In this document: piece after piece, positions 39,847 to 48,416 of the stretch
Layout of the letters: every line of letters begins with the position of its first letter
Numbering within the stretch: the first letter of the stretch is position 1
Assembly: GCA_902636075.1 (NCBI GenBank)
Contig: CACPQM010000001.1
Coordinates: 124,001 to 188,000, forward strand
Source: an uncultured Pelagibacteraceae bacterium
Lineage (GTDB): Bacteria > Pseudomonadota > Alphaproteobacteria > Pelagibacterales > Pelagibacteraceae
DNA: 64,000 nt
Direction: 5' to 3'
Position numbers and translations under genes: made by a program
Notes under the pieces: generated by a model
Seen by the model: the letters and a program-made list of their open reading frames with translations, nothing else
What the model was told of the DNA's origin: nothing
Databases searched by the model: none

Positions 39847-40567
39847 AGTTATTCTCCTTCAACCACTTGTTTGTTTCCTTCAAGCCGCCGAATGTATAAA
39901 TGTGAAAATAATCAGTATGCGATTTAACTTTCCCAATTAGATCATTAGGGTCTTTAGGTTTCAATAAATCTAATGCCTTAGTAAAATTAGATTTAAGAAA
40001 GTTAATGGAATTTTTTGCCCCTACAATATTTGCAAACTTTATTAAGCTTGAAATTTTCATGGGCCCAGTTATTCCAACATGAACTGGTATCGTTTGTTTA
40101 GAAATGAAATCAACGATAGGCTGAGAATCTAATAACCATTGGGTTACAATATAATCAGCGTAAGGCTTTTTATCCATCATTGCTTTTTCTAATTCTGAAT
40201 CGGATATATCAGGACTACCCTCTGGATGTCCAGCAATTCCAATCTTAATTCCATCAAATAATCCTGTCTCTAATATTTGATATGAGCTGTCAAATTTTCC
40301 AACTGGGTCTCTACTTCCACCTATAGCCAATATCTGTTTCACACCTAAATCTTTACATCTCGAAATGTAGTCTTTAAGTTCTTCTTCATTATTTATTGAT
40401 CTAGCTGGGAAGTGGGGTACTGGATTAAATCCTTTCTTAACCAAGTCACCAGATTTATCCGCAGTTTCTTTATAATCTCCTCCAGGTAGCATAGTCACAT
40501 AAACATCTTTAACTTCAGGTAAAGTATCAAGATCTGTGTGAGGTCCAATTTCTAATGAAAAATTCAT
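39839..40567 (-). CDS. Methylenetetrahydrofolate reductase-like protein
   Basis: 242 aa; KQILAIGGSRDPVGKF, IVTQWLLDSQPIVDFIS, HVGITGPMKISSLIKFANIVG; overlaps dmdA-like gene by 8 nt. Confidence 0.7.
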   Translation of the reverse strand: MNFSLEIGPHTDLDTLPEVKDVYVTMLPGGDYKETADKSGDLVKKGFNPVPHFPARSINNEEELKDYISRCKDLGVKQILAIGGSRDPVGKFDSSYQILETGLFDGIKIGIAGHPEGSPDISDSELEKAMMDKKPYADYIVTQWLLDSQPIVDFISKQTIPVHVGITGPMKISSLIKFANIVGAKNSINFLKSNFTKALDLLKPKDPNDLIGKVKSHTDYFHIYTFGGLKETNKWLKENNYV

Positions 40568-40629
40568 TTTTGAATAATTATTTATTTTAAAATGTCTGTC
40601 TAGAAAAATCGTAAGCTAAAATGTCAGAG

Positions 40630-41514
40630 CTATTTTTTCTGGCCTCTGTGCTTTTGAATTCTCTCACCATATTTCTGAGTTACCCTATCAAAGATAATTG
40701 CTAAAGCAACTATGGCTAGCCCATTCATCATTCCAAGTGCTAAATACTGATTTGAAATTGCTTGTAAAATAGGTACTCCAAGACCTTTTACCCCAATCAT
40801 AGATGCAATAACTACCATGGCTAAAGCCATCATAATTGTTTGGTTAATACCTGCAAAAATAGTTGGTAGAGAAAGAGGTATTTGAACTGATTTTAACTTC
40901 TGCATAGGTGTTGCGCCAAATGCTTCACTTGCCTCAAGTGTTTCTTTATCTACTTCTCTAATCCCAAGATTTGTTAGCCTGACTACTGGAGGTAAAGCAT
41001 ATATGCATACTGCCAATAAACCAGGGACTTTTCCGATACCCAAAAGCATAATTATTGGAATTAGATACACAAAACTTGGAATCGTTTGCATCATGTCCAA
41101 TACGGGTAGAATAGTTTTTTCTGCTCTACTTGATTTTGACATTAATACTCCAATAGGTATTCCAACAACAATACAGACAAGTGTAGAAACAGAAATTATA
41201 GCAACAGTTGCCATACAATTTTTCCACATCCCAAAATAACCTATAATTAGAAAACAAATTACAGTTCCTATAACCAGCTTAATACTTCTTGAACCAATCC
41301 AAGCCAACAGAGCAAATGTTCCTATGACTAAAGGCCAAGGACTATTTACTAATAACTTTTCTAACCAAATTAAAAAATATAGTAGTGGATCAAAAAAACT
41401 TTCTATTCCATCTCCATAAGCTCTTGAAAAATCTTTAAAACTTAAATCAATACCCTTTTTCAGCTCCCTAAGAGCTGTTCTATCCATTACAGGTATCGAA
41501 TTTAAGAAATCCAT
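40630..41514 (-). CDS. Glycine betaine/proline-type ABC permease (ProW-like)
   Basis: SFVYLIPIIMLLGIGKVPGLLAVCIYALPPVVRLTNLGIREVDKETLEASEAFGATPMQKLKSVQIPLSLPTI. Confidence 0.85.
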   Translation of the reverse strand: MDFLNSIPVMDRTALRELKKGIDLSFKDFSRAYGDGIESFFDPLLYFLIWLEKLLVNSPWPLVIGTFALLAWIGSRSIKLVIGTVICFLIIGYFGMWKNCMATVAIISVSTLVCIVVGIPIGVLMSKSSRAEKTILPVLDMMQTIPSFVYLIPIIMLLGIGKVPGLLAVCIYALPPVVRLTNLGIREVDKETLEASEAFGATPMQKLKSVQIPLSLPTIFAGINQTIMMALAMVVIASMIGVKGLGVPILQAISNQYLALGMMNGLAIVALAIIFDRVTQKYGERIQKHRGQKK

Positions 41515-41521
41515 TTTTTTA

Positions 41522-41548
41522 ACTGAACCCGTTATAAACGGGTTCAGT
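41522..41548 (-). terminator. Perfect 12-bp hairpin between SBP and permease genes
   Basis: ACTGAACCCGTT-ATA-AACGGGTTCAGT; ends 7 nt upstream of the permease ATG; no T-run on the transcript strand. Confidence 0.7.
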
Positions 41549-41562
41549 AATATTTACACTAA

Positions 41563-42573
41563 TTATAGTGCTTTTTTTATTTTTGCAGCAGCTTCACTTG
41601 AAACCCACTTAGACCAAACATCTTCTTGGTTTGTTAGGAATTCAATTGCAGCATCAGCACCCTCTGCTTGGTTTTCACCCATCCAAACTAACATACTGTT
41701 CATTACTGGACCTGGATAAGTTCTTTTTTTGAAATAATCCATACCAGCACTTCCAGCTGTATTTTTGAAATTGTCAGTTACGATTGTGTAAACTTCAGAT
41801 TTTGTCCATGAAGTTGCTTTAGGGTCTCCACATTCTTGTTCTGGTAAAACTATACATTTATCCCAGTTATCTTTTCCACCCCAAGCTCCCATGTCCACAG
41901 CTCTCATATCATATTTACCAATGATAGCTGTTGGTGACCAATAGTAACCAAACCAGTTTTCACCTCTTTCAGCAGCTTTAGCAATTGATCCATCTAATCC
42001 TGCAGCAGAACCTGTTTCAACAATAGCCCAACCTTTTGCTTCCATGTCAAAAGCTTTGTAAAGATTTCTATTACTTAGTTCACAGTTCCATCCTGGAGGA
42101 CAAATATGAAACCCACCTTTTGATGGATCCTCTGGATGAGGAAATAGATCCGGTCTTGCCAAAATTGCTTCAGCAGTTGTAAGTTCAGGATGTTTTTCTA
42201 AAGTAGCAGGTAACACCCACCATCCTTCACCTAAACCAGTAATAGGTGCTTTATTAAGTGAGTGCATTCTTCCTTCATCAACTGCTTTATTTAAAGCAAT
42301 GATTGCAGCGTTAGCCCAAAATTCTGGGGCTACATCTGGTTCACCTTTTTCTTGCATAGATGCAAAAGTTGGCTGAGTTGCACCAGGCACAAGCTCAACA
42401 TTACATCCATAACCTTCTTCTAATATGATTTTGTCAACTTCAGCCATGAAGTTTGCAGAAGCCCAGTTCATATTAGCAATACTAATGTCTCCACATTTTG
42501 CATTAGCAACATTACCGAAAGATGTAACGCCTAAAACAAATAATGCAGAAAGTAAGATTCTTTTTAATTTCAT
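41563..42573 (-). CDS. Glycine betaine/proline-type ABC substrate-binding protein (OpuAC/ProX-like)
   Basis: Signal peptide MKLKRILLSALFVLGVTSFGNVANA; QAT-type SBP. Confidence 0.85.
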   Translation of the reverse strand: MKLKRILLSALFVLGVTSFGNVANAKCGDISIANMNWASANFMAEVDKIILEEGYGCNVELVPGATQPTFASMQEKGEPDVAPEFWANAAIIALNKAVDEGRMHSLNKAPITGLGEGWWVLPATLEKHPELTTAEAILARPDLFPHPEDPSKGGFHICPPGWNCELSNRNLYKAFDMEAKGWAIVETGSAAGLDGSIAKAAERGENWFGYYWSPTAIIGKYDMRAVDMGAWGGKDNWDKCIVLPEQECGDPKATSWTKSEVYTIVTDNFKNTAGSAGMDYFKKRTYPGPVMNSMLVWMGENQAEGADAAIEFLTNQEDVWSKWVSSEAAAKIKKAL

Positions 42574-42619
42574 TATTTCTCCTAATTAATTAATTATAAA
42601 TCATCAGAACATATAGATG

Positions 42620-42665
42620 GAAAAATTGCAAACTAGTTTCAACTTTGAGTTGTGTTAAAATTGTC
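42620..42665 (+). promoter_or_regulatory. Candidate SAM-II/SAM-V-family riboswitch in the bhmT leader
   Basis: aaaaattgcaaactagtttcaactttgagttgtgttaaaattg: loop AGUUUCAAC and GUUAAAA resemble the SAM-II motif set; this riboswitch class is known before bhmT in Pelagibacter. Confidence 0.5.
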
Positions 42666-42705
42666 TTTAAACTCTCTTTATTTAGAAATAAATTATTAAA
42701 TAAAT

Positions 42706-43746
42706 ATGAATAAAAATTTATTATCAAGATTAGATGAGGGTCCCGTAATATTCGCAGAGGGATATTTATTTGCGATGGAAAGGAGAGGATATCTTTCTGC
42801 AGGTCCATTTGTGCCAGAAGTAGTTTTAGAGCATCCAGATGTAGTTACACAATTACATAGAGAATTTATTAGAGCTGGTTCAGATATTGTTCAAGCTTTC
42901 ACCTATTATGGACATAGAGAGAAATTAAGAATTATTGGAAAAGAACATTTGCTAGAGCCGATGCAAAAAAATGCACTTAAAATTGCAAAGGATGCTGCGA
43001 AAGAATTTAAAGATTTAGATTTAATGGTTTGTGGAGATGTTGCTAATACAAATATTTTTGATCCAAAAGACAAAAACTCATTCAAAGAATGTCAAAAGAT
43101 GTACGAAGAGCAAGTGCTTTGGGCAAAAGAGGCAGGAGTTGACTTTGTAGTCGCAGAAACAATTAATTGGGTAGATGAAATGAAGATAGCTTTAAAAGCA
43201 ATTAAGGATGAAGGTTTGATTGCAGTTGCCAATTATGCAATACCTCGTGGTGATTTGACAAGAGATGGCCACACTGCTGAAGATGCATGTAAAATAATTG
43301 AAGATCTTGGTGCTGATGTTGTTGGTTTGAATTGTTACAGAGGTCCAGAAATGACCATGAAACTTTTAAAAAAAATAAGAAAAAAAGTTTCCTGTCATGT
43401 TGCAGGTCTTCCTGTTCCATATAGAACAACAGAGGAAGAACCAGGATTTTTGAATCAAACAGATCACGGATGTGACTGCATTCCTGGAGGAAATGCATTC
43501 CCTGTTGCTCTAGATAATTTATATTGTAACAGATTTGAAATGGCTGAATTTGCAAAAGAATGTCTTAAAGAAAAAATTAATTTAATCGGTATTTGTTGTG
43601 GTGCTGAAGCTCATCATGTTAGAGAAATGGCTGTTGCAGTTGGTAAAAAACCAATTGCCATGAAGTACATGCCAGATATGACTAAACATTTTCACCATGG
43701 GACAGACAAGACATTGAAAGACGTCAATAAACAAATAAAATACTAA
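42706..43746 (+). CDS. bhmT: Betaine-homocysteine S-methyltransferase
   Basis: VFAEGY-like N-terminus (GPVIFAEGYLFAMERRGYL), VVGLNCYRGPEM, IGICCGAEAHHVREMA (CC zinc ligand motif). Confidence 0.88.
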   Translation: MNKNLLSRLDEGPVIFAEGYLFAMERRGYLSAGPFVPEVVLEHPDVVTQLHREFIRAGSDIVQAFTYYGHREKLRIIGKEHLLEPMQKNALKIAKDAAKEFKDLDLMVCGDVANTNIFDPKDKNSFKECQKMYEEQVLWAKEAGVDFVVAETINWVDEMKIALKAIKDEGLIAVANYAIPRGDLTRDGHTAEDACKIIEDLGADVVGLNCYRGPEMTMKLLKKIRKKVSCHVAGLPVPYRTTEEEPGFLNQTDHGCDCIPGGNAFPVALDNLYCNRFEMAEFAKECLKEKINLIGICCGAEAHHVREMAVAVGKKPIAMKYMPDMTKHFHHGTDKTLKDVNKQIKY

Positions 43747-43747
43747 C

Positions 43748-46153
43748 ATGCAAAATCATGCAAAAGTAGTCATCATAGGTGGCGGCGTAGTAGGCTGTTC
43801 CATTCTTTATCATTTATCAAAGTTTGGTTTAAAAGATTGTATTCTTCTTGAAAGAAATGAACTCACATCTGGATCCTCTTGGCATGCAGCTGGAAATGTA
43901 CATGTGATTTCATCTGACCCAAATATTTCTAGAATGATGGCTTATACAATCGGATTGTACAAAGAAATTGAAAAAGAGTCTGGCCATTCAGTTGGATTCA
44001 AATCAAGTGGGGGATTTTATTTGGCTTCAAATGATGTTTGGGCTGATTATTTAAAAAGAGAGAGGTCTAAAGCAAGATATATGGGTCTTGACCAAGAGTT
44101 TGTTTCTTTAGAGGAAGTAAAAAAGAAAAATCCTTTAATTGATCCATCAAGATACCTTCTAGCATTGTGGGATCCAATTGATGGGGAAGTAGACCCATCA
44201 GGTGTGACTTATGCTTTTGCTAAAGCAGCAAAAGTTCATGGTGGAAAATATTATACACATACAGTTGTAAAAGACACAAAACAAAAAGAGGATGGAAGTT
44301 GGGATGTGATAACTGACAAGGGCAATATAAAAGCTGAAATAGTTATTAACGCTGGAGGTTTATGGGCAAGAGAAGTTGGACAGCTTGCAGGAATTAATCT
44401 ACCAGTTCAACCAATGGAGCATCATTACTTAATCACTGAAGCTATTCCAGAAATTGAAGCAATGGGTGATCAAAGAATTCCTATTGGAACTGATTTTGAA
44501 GGTAACATTTATTTTAGACAAGAAGGAAAGGGAATGCTTCTTGGAACTTATGAACCAAAATCAACACCATGGAAGGTTGAAGGAACACCTATGAATTTTG
44601 GTCATGAGTTATTAGAACCAAAACTAGATAATATTCAAGATAGATTAGCAATAGGTTTTGAAAGAATGCCAGCGTTAGAAAAGGCAGGAATTAAAAATAT
44701 TGTAAATGGGCCTTTTACTTTTGGACCTGATGGATCACCATTAATTGGTCCTGTTCCCGGAATGAAAAATTATTGGGTAGCAGTGGGTGTAATGGCTGGT
44801 TTTTGTCAAGGAGGAGGAGTTGGAAAATGTATTGCTGAATGGATAATTGACGGAGAACCATCAATAGATGTTTGGGCAATGGATGTTGCAAGATTTGGAG
44901 ATTATGCATCACCTCAATACGGAACAATTAAATCTTCTGAAAATTATGAACGAAGATTTATTATGACATTTCCAAATGAAACTTTACCAAAAGGAAGAAA
45001 ACAAAAAACAACAGCTCTTTATGATCGGTTTGTAGAACAAGGAGCGGTTATGGGAGACAGCTTTGGTTTAGAAAATGTTTTGTGGTTTGCAAATGATAAA
45101 AAAGATGCATACGAAGAGCCAACTATAAAAAGATCTAGATCGCATAATTATGTCTCCAAAGAAGTTATTAATGTAAGAGAAAATGTTGGTTTTATTGAAG
45201 TTGCTAATTTTTCAAAACATCAATTTAAAGGAAAAGATGCAAGAAAATTTTTAGATCATATTATGGCAGGTAAGCTTCCAAATCCTGGAAGAATATCGTT
45301 ATCTCCAATGTTATCTTATAGAGGAAAATTATGTGGCGATCTTACAGTTTCATGCCTTGATGAAAACGAATTTATGGTTTTTGGTTCAGGTGCAGCTCAA
45401 GAAATGCATAGACGTTGGTTTGAAAGCCATTTAGATAAATTTAATGTTGAATATAAAAATAGATCAGATGAATTTCATGGAATATCTATAGCAGGACCTA
45501 ATTCGAGAAAAGTTTTAGAAAAAATAGTTAGAGACGATGTATCTAATGAAAAATTTAGATTTAGAGACTCAAGAAGAATGTTTGTTGGAGGTGTTCCAGC
45601 AATTATAAACCGAATTTCATTCACGGGTGAACTTGGTTATGAAATATATGTTGCGCCACATTTCCAAATTAAACTTTATGAGGAGTTAATGGAGGCGGGA
45701 AAAGAATTTGGTATTAAACCTTTTGGTGGAAGAGCTTTAATGTCTATGAGACTAGAGAAAAATTGGGGTGCGTGGACTTTAGACTATCGACCTGATTTTA
45801 CTGCTAAAGAAACTGGATTAGAAAGTTTCATTAATTGGAACAAAGAATTTATTGGTAAAGAAAAAGCTAAACAAGACAATAGCTCGAATAGATTAGTTCC
45901 TTTAATAATTCAAACAAACGACATAGATGTCACAAACAATGAAGCAGTAATGAAGGGAGATAATAGCATTGGGTATATAACTTCAGGTGGATTTGCTCAT
46001 TTTGTAAATAAAAGTGTTGCTTTTTCATATCTAGATCAAAAAAATTTATCATCTGAAGATGGAATACAAGTAGAAATTAATGGTGATTTATTCAATTGTT
46101 CAATTATCAAAGAACCACTTTATGATCCAAGTGGAGAAAAAATGAGAGGGTAA
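43748..46153 (+). CDS. Dimethylglycine/sarcosine dehydrogenase-type FAD + GcvT fusion protein
   Basis: VVIIGGGVVGCSILYHLSKFGLKDCILLERNELTSGSSWHAAGNVH; C-terminal GcvT domain; 801 aa. Confidence 0.88.
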   Translation: MQNHAKVVIIGGGVVGCSILYHLSKFGLKDCILLERNELTSGSSWHAAGNVHVISSDPNISRMMAYTIGLYKEIEKESGHSVGFKSSGGFYLASNDVWADYLKRERSKARYMGLDQEFVSLEEVKKKNPLIDPSRYLLALWDPIDGEVDPSGVTYAFAKAAKVHGGKYYTHTVVKDTKQKEDGSWDVITDKGNIKAEIVINAGGLWAREVGQLAGINLPVQPMEHHYLITEAIPEIEAMGDQRIPIGTDFEGNIYFRQEGKGMLLGTYEPKSTPWKVEGTPMNFGHELLEPKLDNIQDRLAIGFERMPALEKAGIKNIVNGPFTFGPDGSPLIGPVPGMKNYWVAVGVMAGFCQGGGVGKCIAEWIIDGEPSIDVWAMDVARFGDYASPQYGTIKSSENYERRFIMTFPNETLPKGRKQKTTALYDRFVEQGAVMGDSFGLENVLWFANDKKDAYEEPTIKRSRSHNYVSKEVINVRENVGFIEVANFSKHQFKGKDARKFLDHIMAGKLPNPGRISLSPMLSYRGKLCGDLTVSCLDENEFMVFGSGAAQEMHRRWFESHLDKFNVEYKNRSDEFHGISIAGPNSRKVLEKIVRDDVSNEKFRFRDSRRMFVGGVPAIINRISFTGELGYEIYVAPHFQIKLYEELMEAGKEFGIKPFGGRALMSMRLEKNWGAWTLDYRPDFTAKETGLESFINWNKEFIGKEKAKQDNSSNRLVPLIIQTNDIDVTNNEAVMKGDNSIGYITSGGFAHFVNKSVAFSYLDQKNLSSEDGIQVEINGDLFNCSIIKEPLYDPSGEKMRG

Positions 46154-46782
46154 TGGCCCAAAAAGATGTAGGTAACAAAGTTCCAATTTATAAACTAAAA
46201 GAAACAAAAGAGGTGATGGATTTTTATGACGAATGGGGTTTGGATAATAAATATGATAAAGATATGGTTGAATGGAATTATACTGGCCCAAAGGAAACAG
46301 CAGAAGTTTTCAATAAACATCAAAAAGAAAAAGATATTAATATTTATGATGCTGGATGTGGAACTGGATTGGTTGGTGTAGAATTGAAAAAGTATGGTTT
46401 CACTAATTTTTTTGGTGCCGATCTATCCCAAAAACTTTTAGATTTGGTTCCAAATAACCTTTATAAAAAATTAGATAAAGTAGATTTAAATAAACCAATC
46501 AAGGAAAAGGATGATCAATATGATGCTTTAATGTGTGTGGGCACATTTACTTTTGGACATGTAAAACCACCTGCATTAGATGAGTTTATTAGAATTACTA
46601 AAAATAAAGGTCTAATTTGTTTCACTATTAACGAGGGAATATATGAGGAATATGGATTTGATAAAAAAATCAAACAATTAAAAAATGAAAATAAATGGAA
46701 AGAAATAGAGTTTTTTAAATCTGATTATATTGCTAGTAAAGATGTAAATGCATGGCTTGGTCTATATGAAGTGACAAAATAA
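46153..46782 (+). CDS. Class I SAM-dependent methyltransferase
   Basis: INIYDAGCGTGLVGVELKKYG; YDALMCVGTFTFGHV. Confidence 0.82.
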   Translation: MAQKDVGNKVPIYKLKETKEVMDFYDEWGLDNKYDKDMVEWNYTGPKETAEVFNKHQKEKDINIYDAGCGTGLVGVELKKYGFTNFFGADLSQKLLDLVPNNLYKKLDKVDLNKPIKEKDDQYDALMCVGTFTFGHVKPPALDEFIRITKNKGLICFTINEGIYEEYGFDKKIKQLKNENKWKEIEFFKSDYIASKDVNAWLGLYEVTK

Positions 46783-46783
46783 A

Positions 46784-47959
46784 ATGTCAGCAATTTATAA
46801 AATTATAGATAAAAAAAAATTAGATATAGTTAAGAAATCAATTTCAAAAGCACATGGACTCCCCAACGAATGTTATACAAGTAAAGATTATACTTTAATA
46901 GAAAGAGAGAAAATATTTGAAAATAAATGGACTGTAATAGGAGTAGCAAGTTCTTTGCCAAATATCGGCGATGTAAAACCATTTAACTTGTTAGGACTGC
47001 CATTATTTTTAGTAAGGAATAAAAAAGATCAGATAAAAGTTTTTCATAACGTCTGTAGTCATAGAGGAGTAAAGCTAGTAAACAAAAAAGGCAATATTAG
47101 AAATGTTATCAGATGTCCTTATCATTCATGGTCATACACATCAGATGGAAAGCTAATTGCAACACCTCATATAGGTGGGATGAACCAACATAGTAGCCCA
47201 AAATTTAAAAAAAATAAAAACAATTTAAAAGAAATAAGATCATGTGTTTGGTTAGATTTAATTTTTATTAATATTAGTAACAACGAAATTCCATTTGAAA
47301 AATATATTAAACCCTTAAGTGATAGGTGGGCTAAATTTTGGAAAAAAAAAGATAGAAAATTAATTAATCATGCAAATGATTTTGGTTATTTTAAAATAAA
47401 TGCAAAATGTAATTGGAAATTTGCAATTGAAAATTATTGTGAAAGTTATCATTTGCCATGGGTTCATCCAGGTTTAAATTCTTATTCAAAAATTGAAGAT
47501 CACTATCATATTCAAGGATTACCAAACCGCTTTGCAGGCCAAGGCACAGTTGTTTACAATCCAAAATTTAAAGGTAAGAAAAAATTTCCTTGCTTTCCTA
47601 ACTGGCCCAAAGAAAAAGAAAATATTGCAGAGTATGTAGCTTTGTTTCCCAATGTTATGTTAGGTATACATAAAGATCATTTCTACGCATATTGGTTAGA
47701 ACCTATTAGTCATAAAAAAACCTTAGAGCATATGGAAATATATTACGTAGGTGAAAAAGCCTCAAAATCATTAGAGTTTAAACCATTAAGAAAACAAAAT
47801 CATAAATTGTGGGAAGATATTCAAAAAGAAGATGTTGGTATAATTCAAAGAATGCAATTAGGCCGCAACTCACATGCATATAATGGTGGAAATTTTTCTC
47901 CTGATATGGATAATCCAACACATCAATTTCACAAGTGGGTGGCAACTCACATTGTGTAG
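46784..47959 (+). CDS. Rieske-type aromatic-ring-hydroxylating/quaternary-amine oxygenase alpha subunit
   Basis: Rieske motif CSHRGVKL...RCPYHSWSY; iron site NYCESYHLPWVHPGL. Confidence 0.88.
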   Translation: MSAIYKIIDKKKLDIVKKSISKAHGLPNECYTSKDYTLIEREKIFENKWTVIGVASSLPNIGDVKPFNLLGLPLFLVRNKKDQIKVFHNVCSHRGVKLVNKKGNIRNVIRCPYHSWSYTSDGKLIATPHIGGMNQHSSPKFKKNKNNLKEIRSCVWLDLIFINISNNEIPFEKYIKPLSDRWAKFWKKKDRKLINHANDFGYFKINAKCNWKFAIENYCESYHLPWVHPGLNSYSKIEDHYHIQGLPNRFAGQGTVVYNPKFKGKKKFPCFPNWPKEKENIAEYVALFPNVMLGIHKDHFYAYWLEPISHKKTLEHMEIYYVGEKASKSLEFKPLRKQNHKLWEDIQKEDVGIIQRMQLGRNSHAYNGGNFSPDMDNPTHQFHKWVATHIV

Positions 47960-47973
47960 AAAGTGCGAAATAT

Positions 47974-48414
47974 ATGTACAGACCTTTACCAGATGCATTA
48001 ACAATAAAAAGTTCACCAATCGAAGGTTTGGGATTATTCGCAACCAAAGAAATTAAAGCTAATACTTTTATCGGAATTACTCACATAAGAGATGAGCAGT
48101 TTGAAAATAAATATATAAGAACTCCATTAGGTGGTTTTTATAATCATTCTGACAATCCTACAGTTCAAAGAATGGTATCAAATATTTTACCTACATTAAA
48201 ATTTGGTGATCCAATTGATCCTACCGCAAAAGCAAAAAAATTTAACAAAAATGACGATAATTTAGAAAACATGTATTATAATTTAAGAGAGAAACCAAAC
48301 GCAAAATATTTTTTTATGGTTTCAATAAAAGATTTGAAACCAGGAGATGAGCTTTGTGCAAATTATAATTTATACACCTATCCAAAAACAGGAGTTGGTG
48401 TACAGATGTTATAG
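47974..48414 (+). CDS. SET-domain protein
   Basis: IEGLGLFATKEIKANTFIGITH, GGFYNHSDNPTVQRM, LKPGDELCANYNLY; start at ATG 47974. Confidence 0.8.
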   Translation: MYRPLPDALTIKSSPIEGLGLFATKEIKANTFIGITHIRDEQFENKYIRTPLGGFYNHSDNPTVQRMVSNILPTLKFGDPIDPTAKAKKFNKNDDNLENMYYNLREKPNAKYFFMVSIKDLKPGDELCANYNLYTYPKTGVGVQML

Positions 48415-48416
48415 AG

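Noticed and set aside
42590-42808. 72-aa minus-strand ORF spanning the bhmT leader
   Set aside because: Overlaps the candidate riboswitch and the bhmT start; no plausible protein features
43202-43555. 117-aa minus-strand ORF in bhmT
   Set aside because: Antisense with repetitive His/Gln/Leu-rich composition; artefact of the bhmT codons
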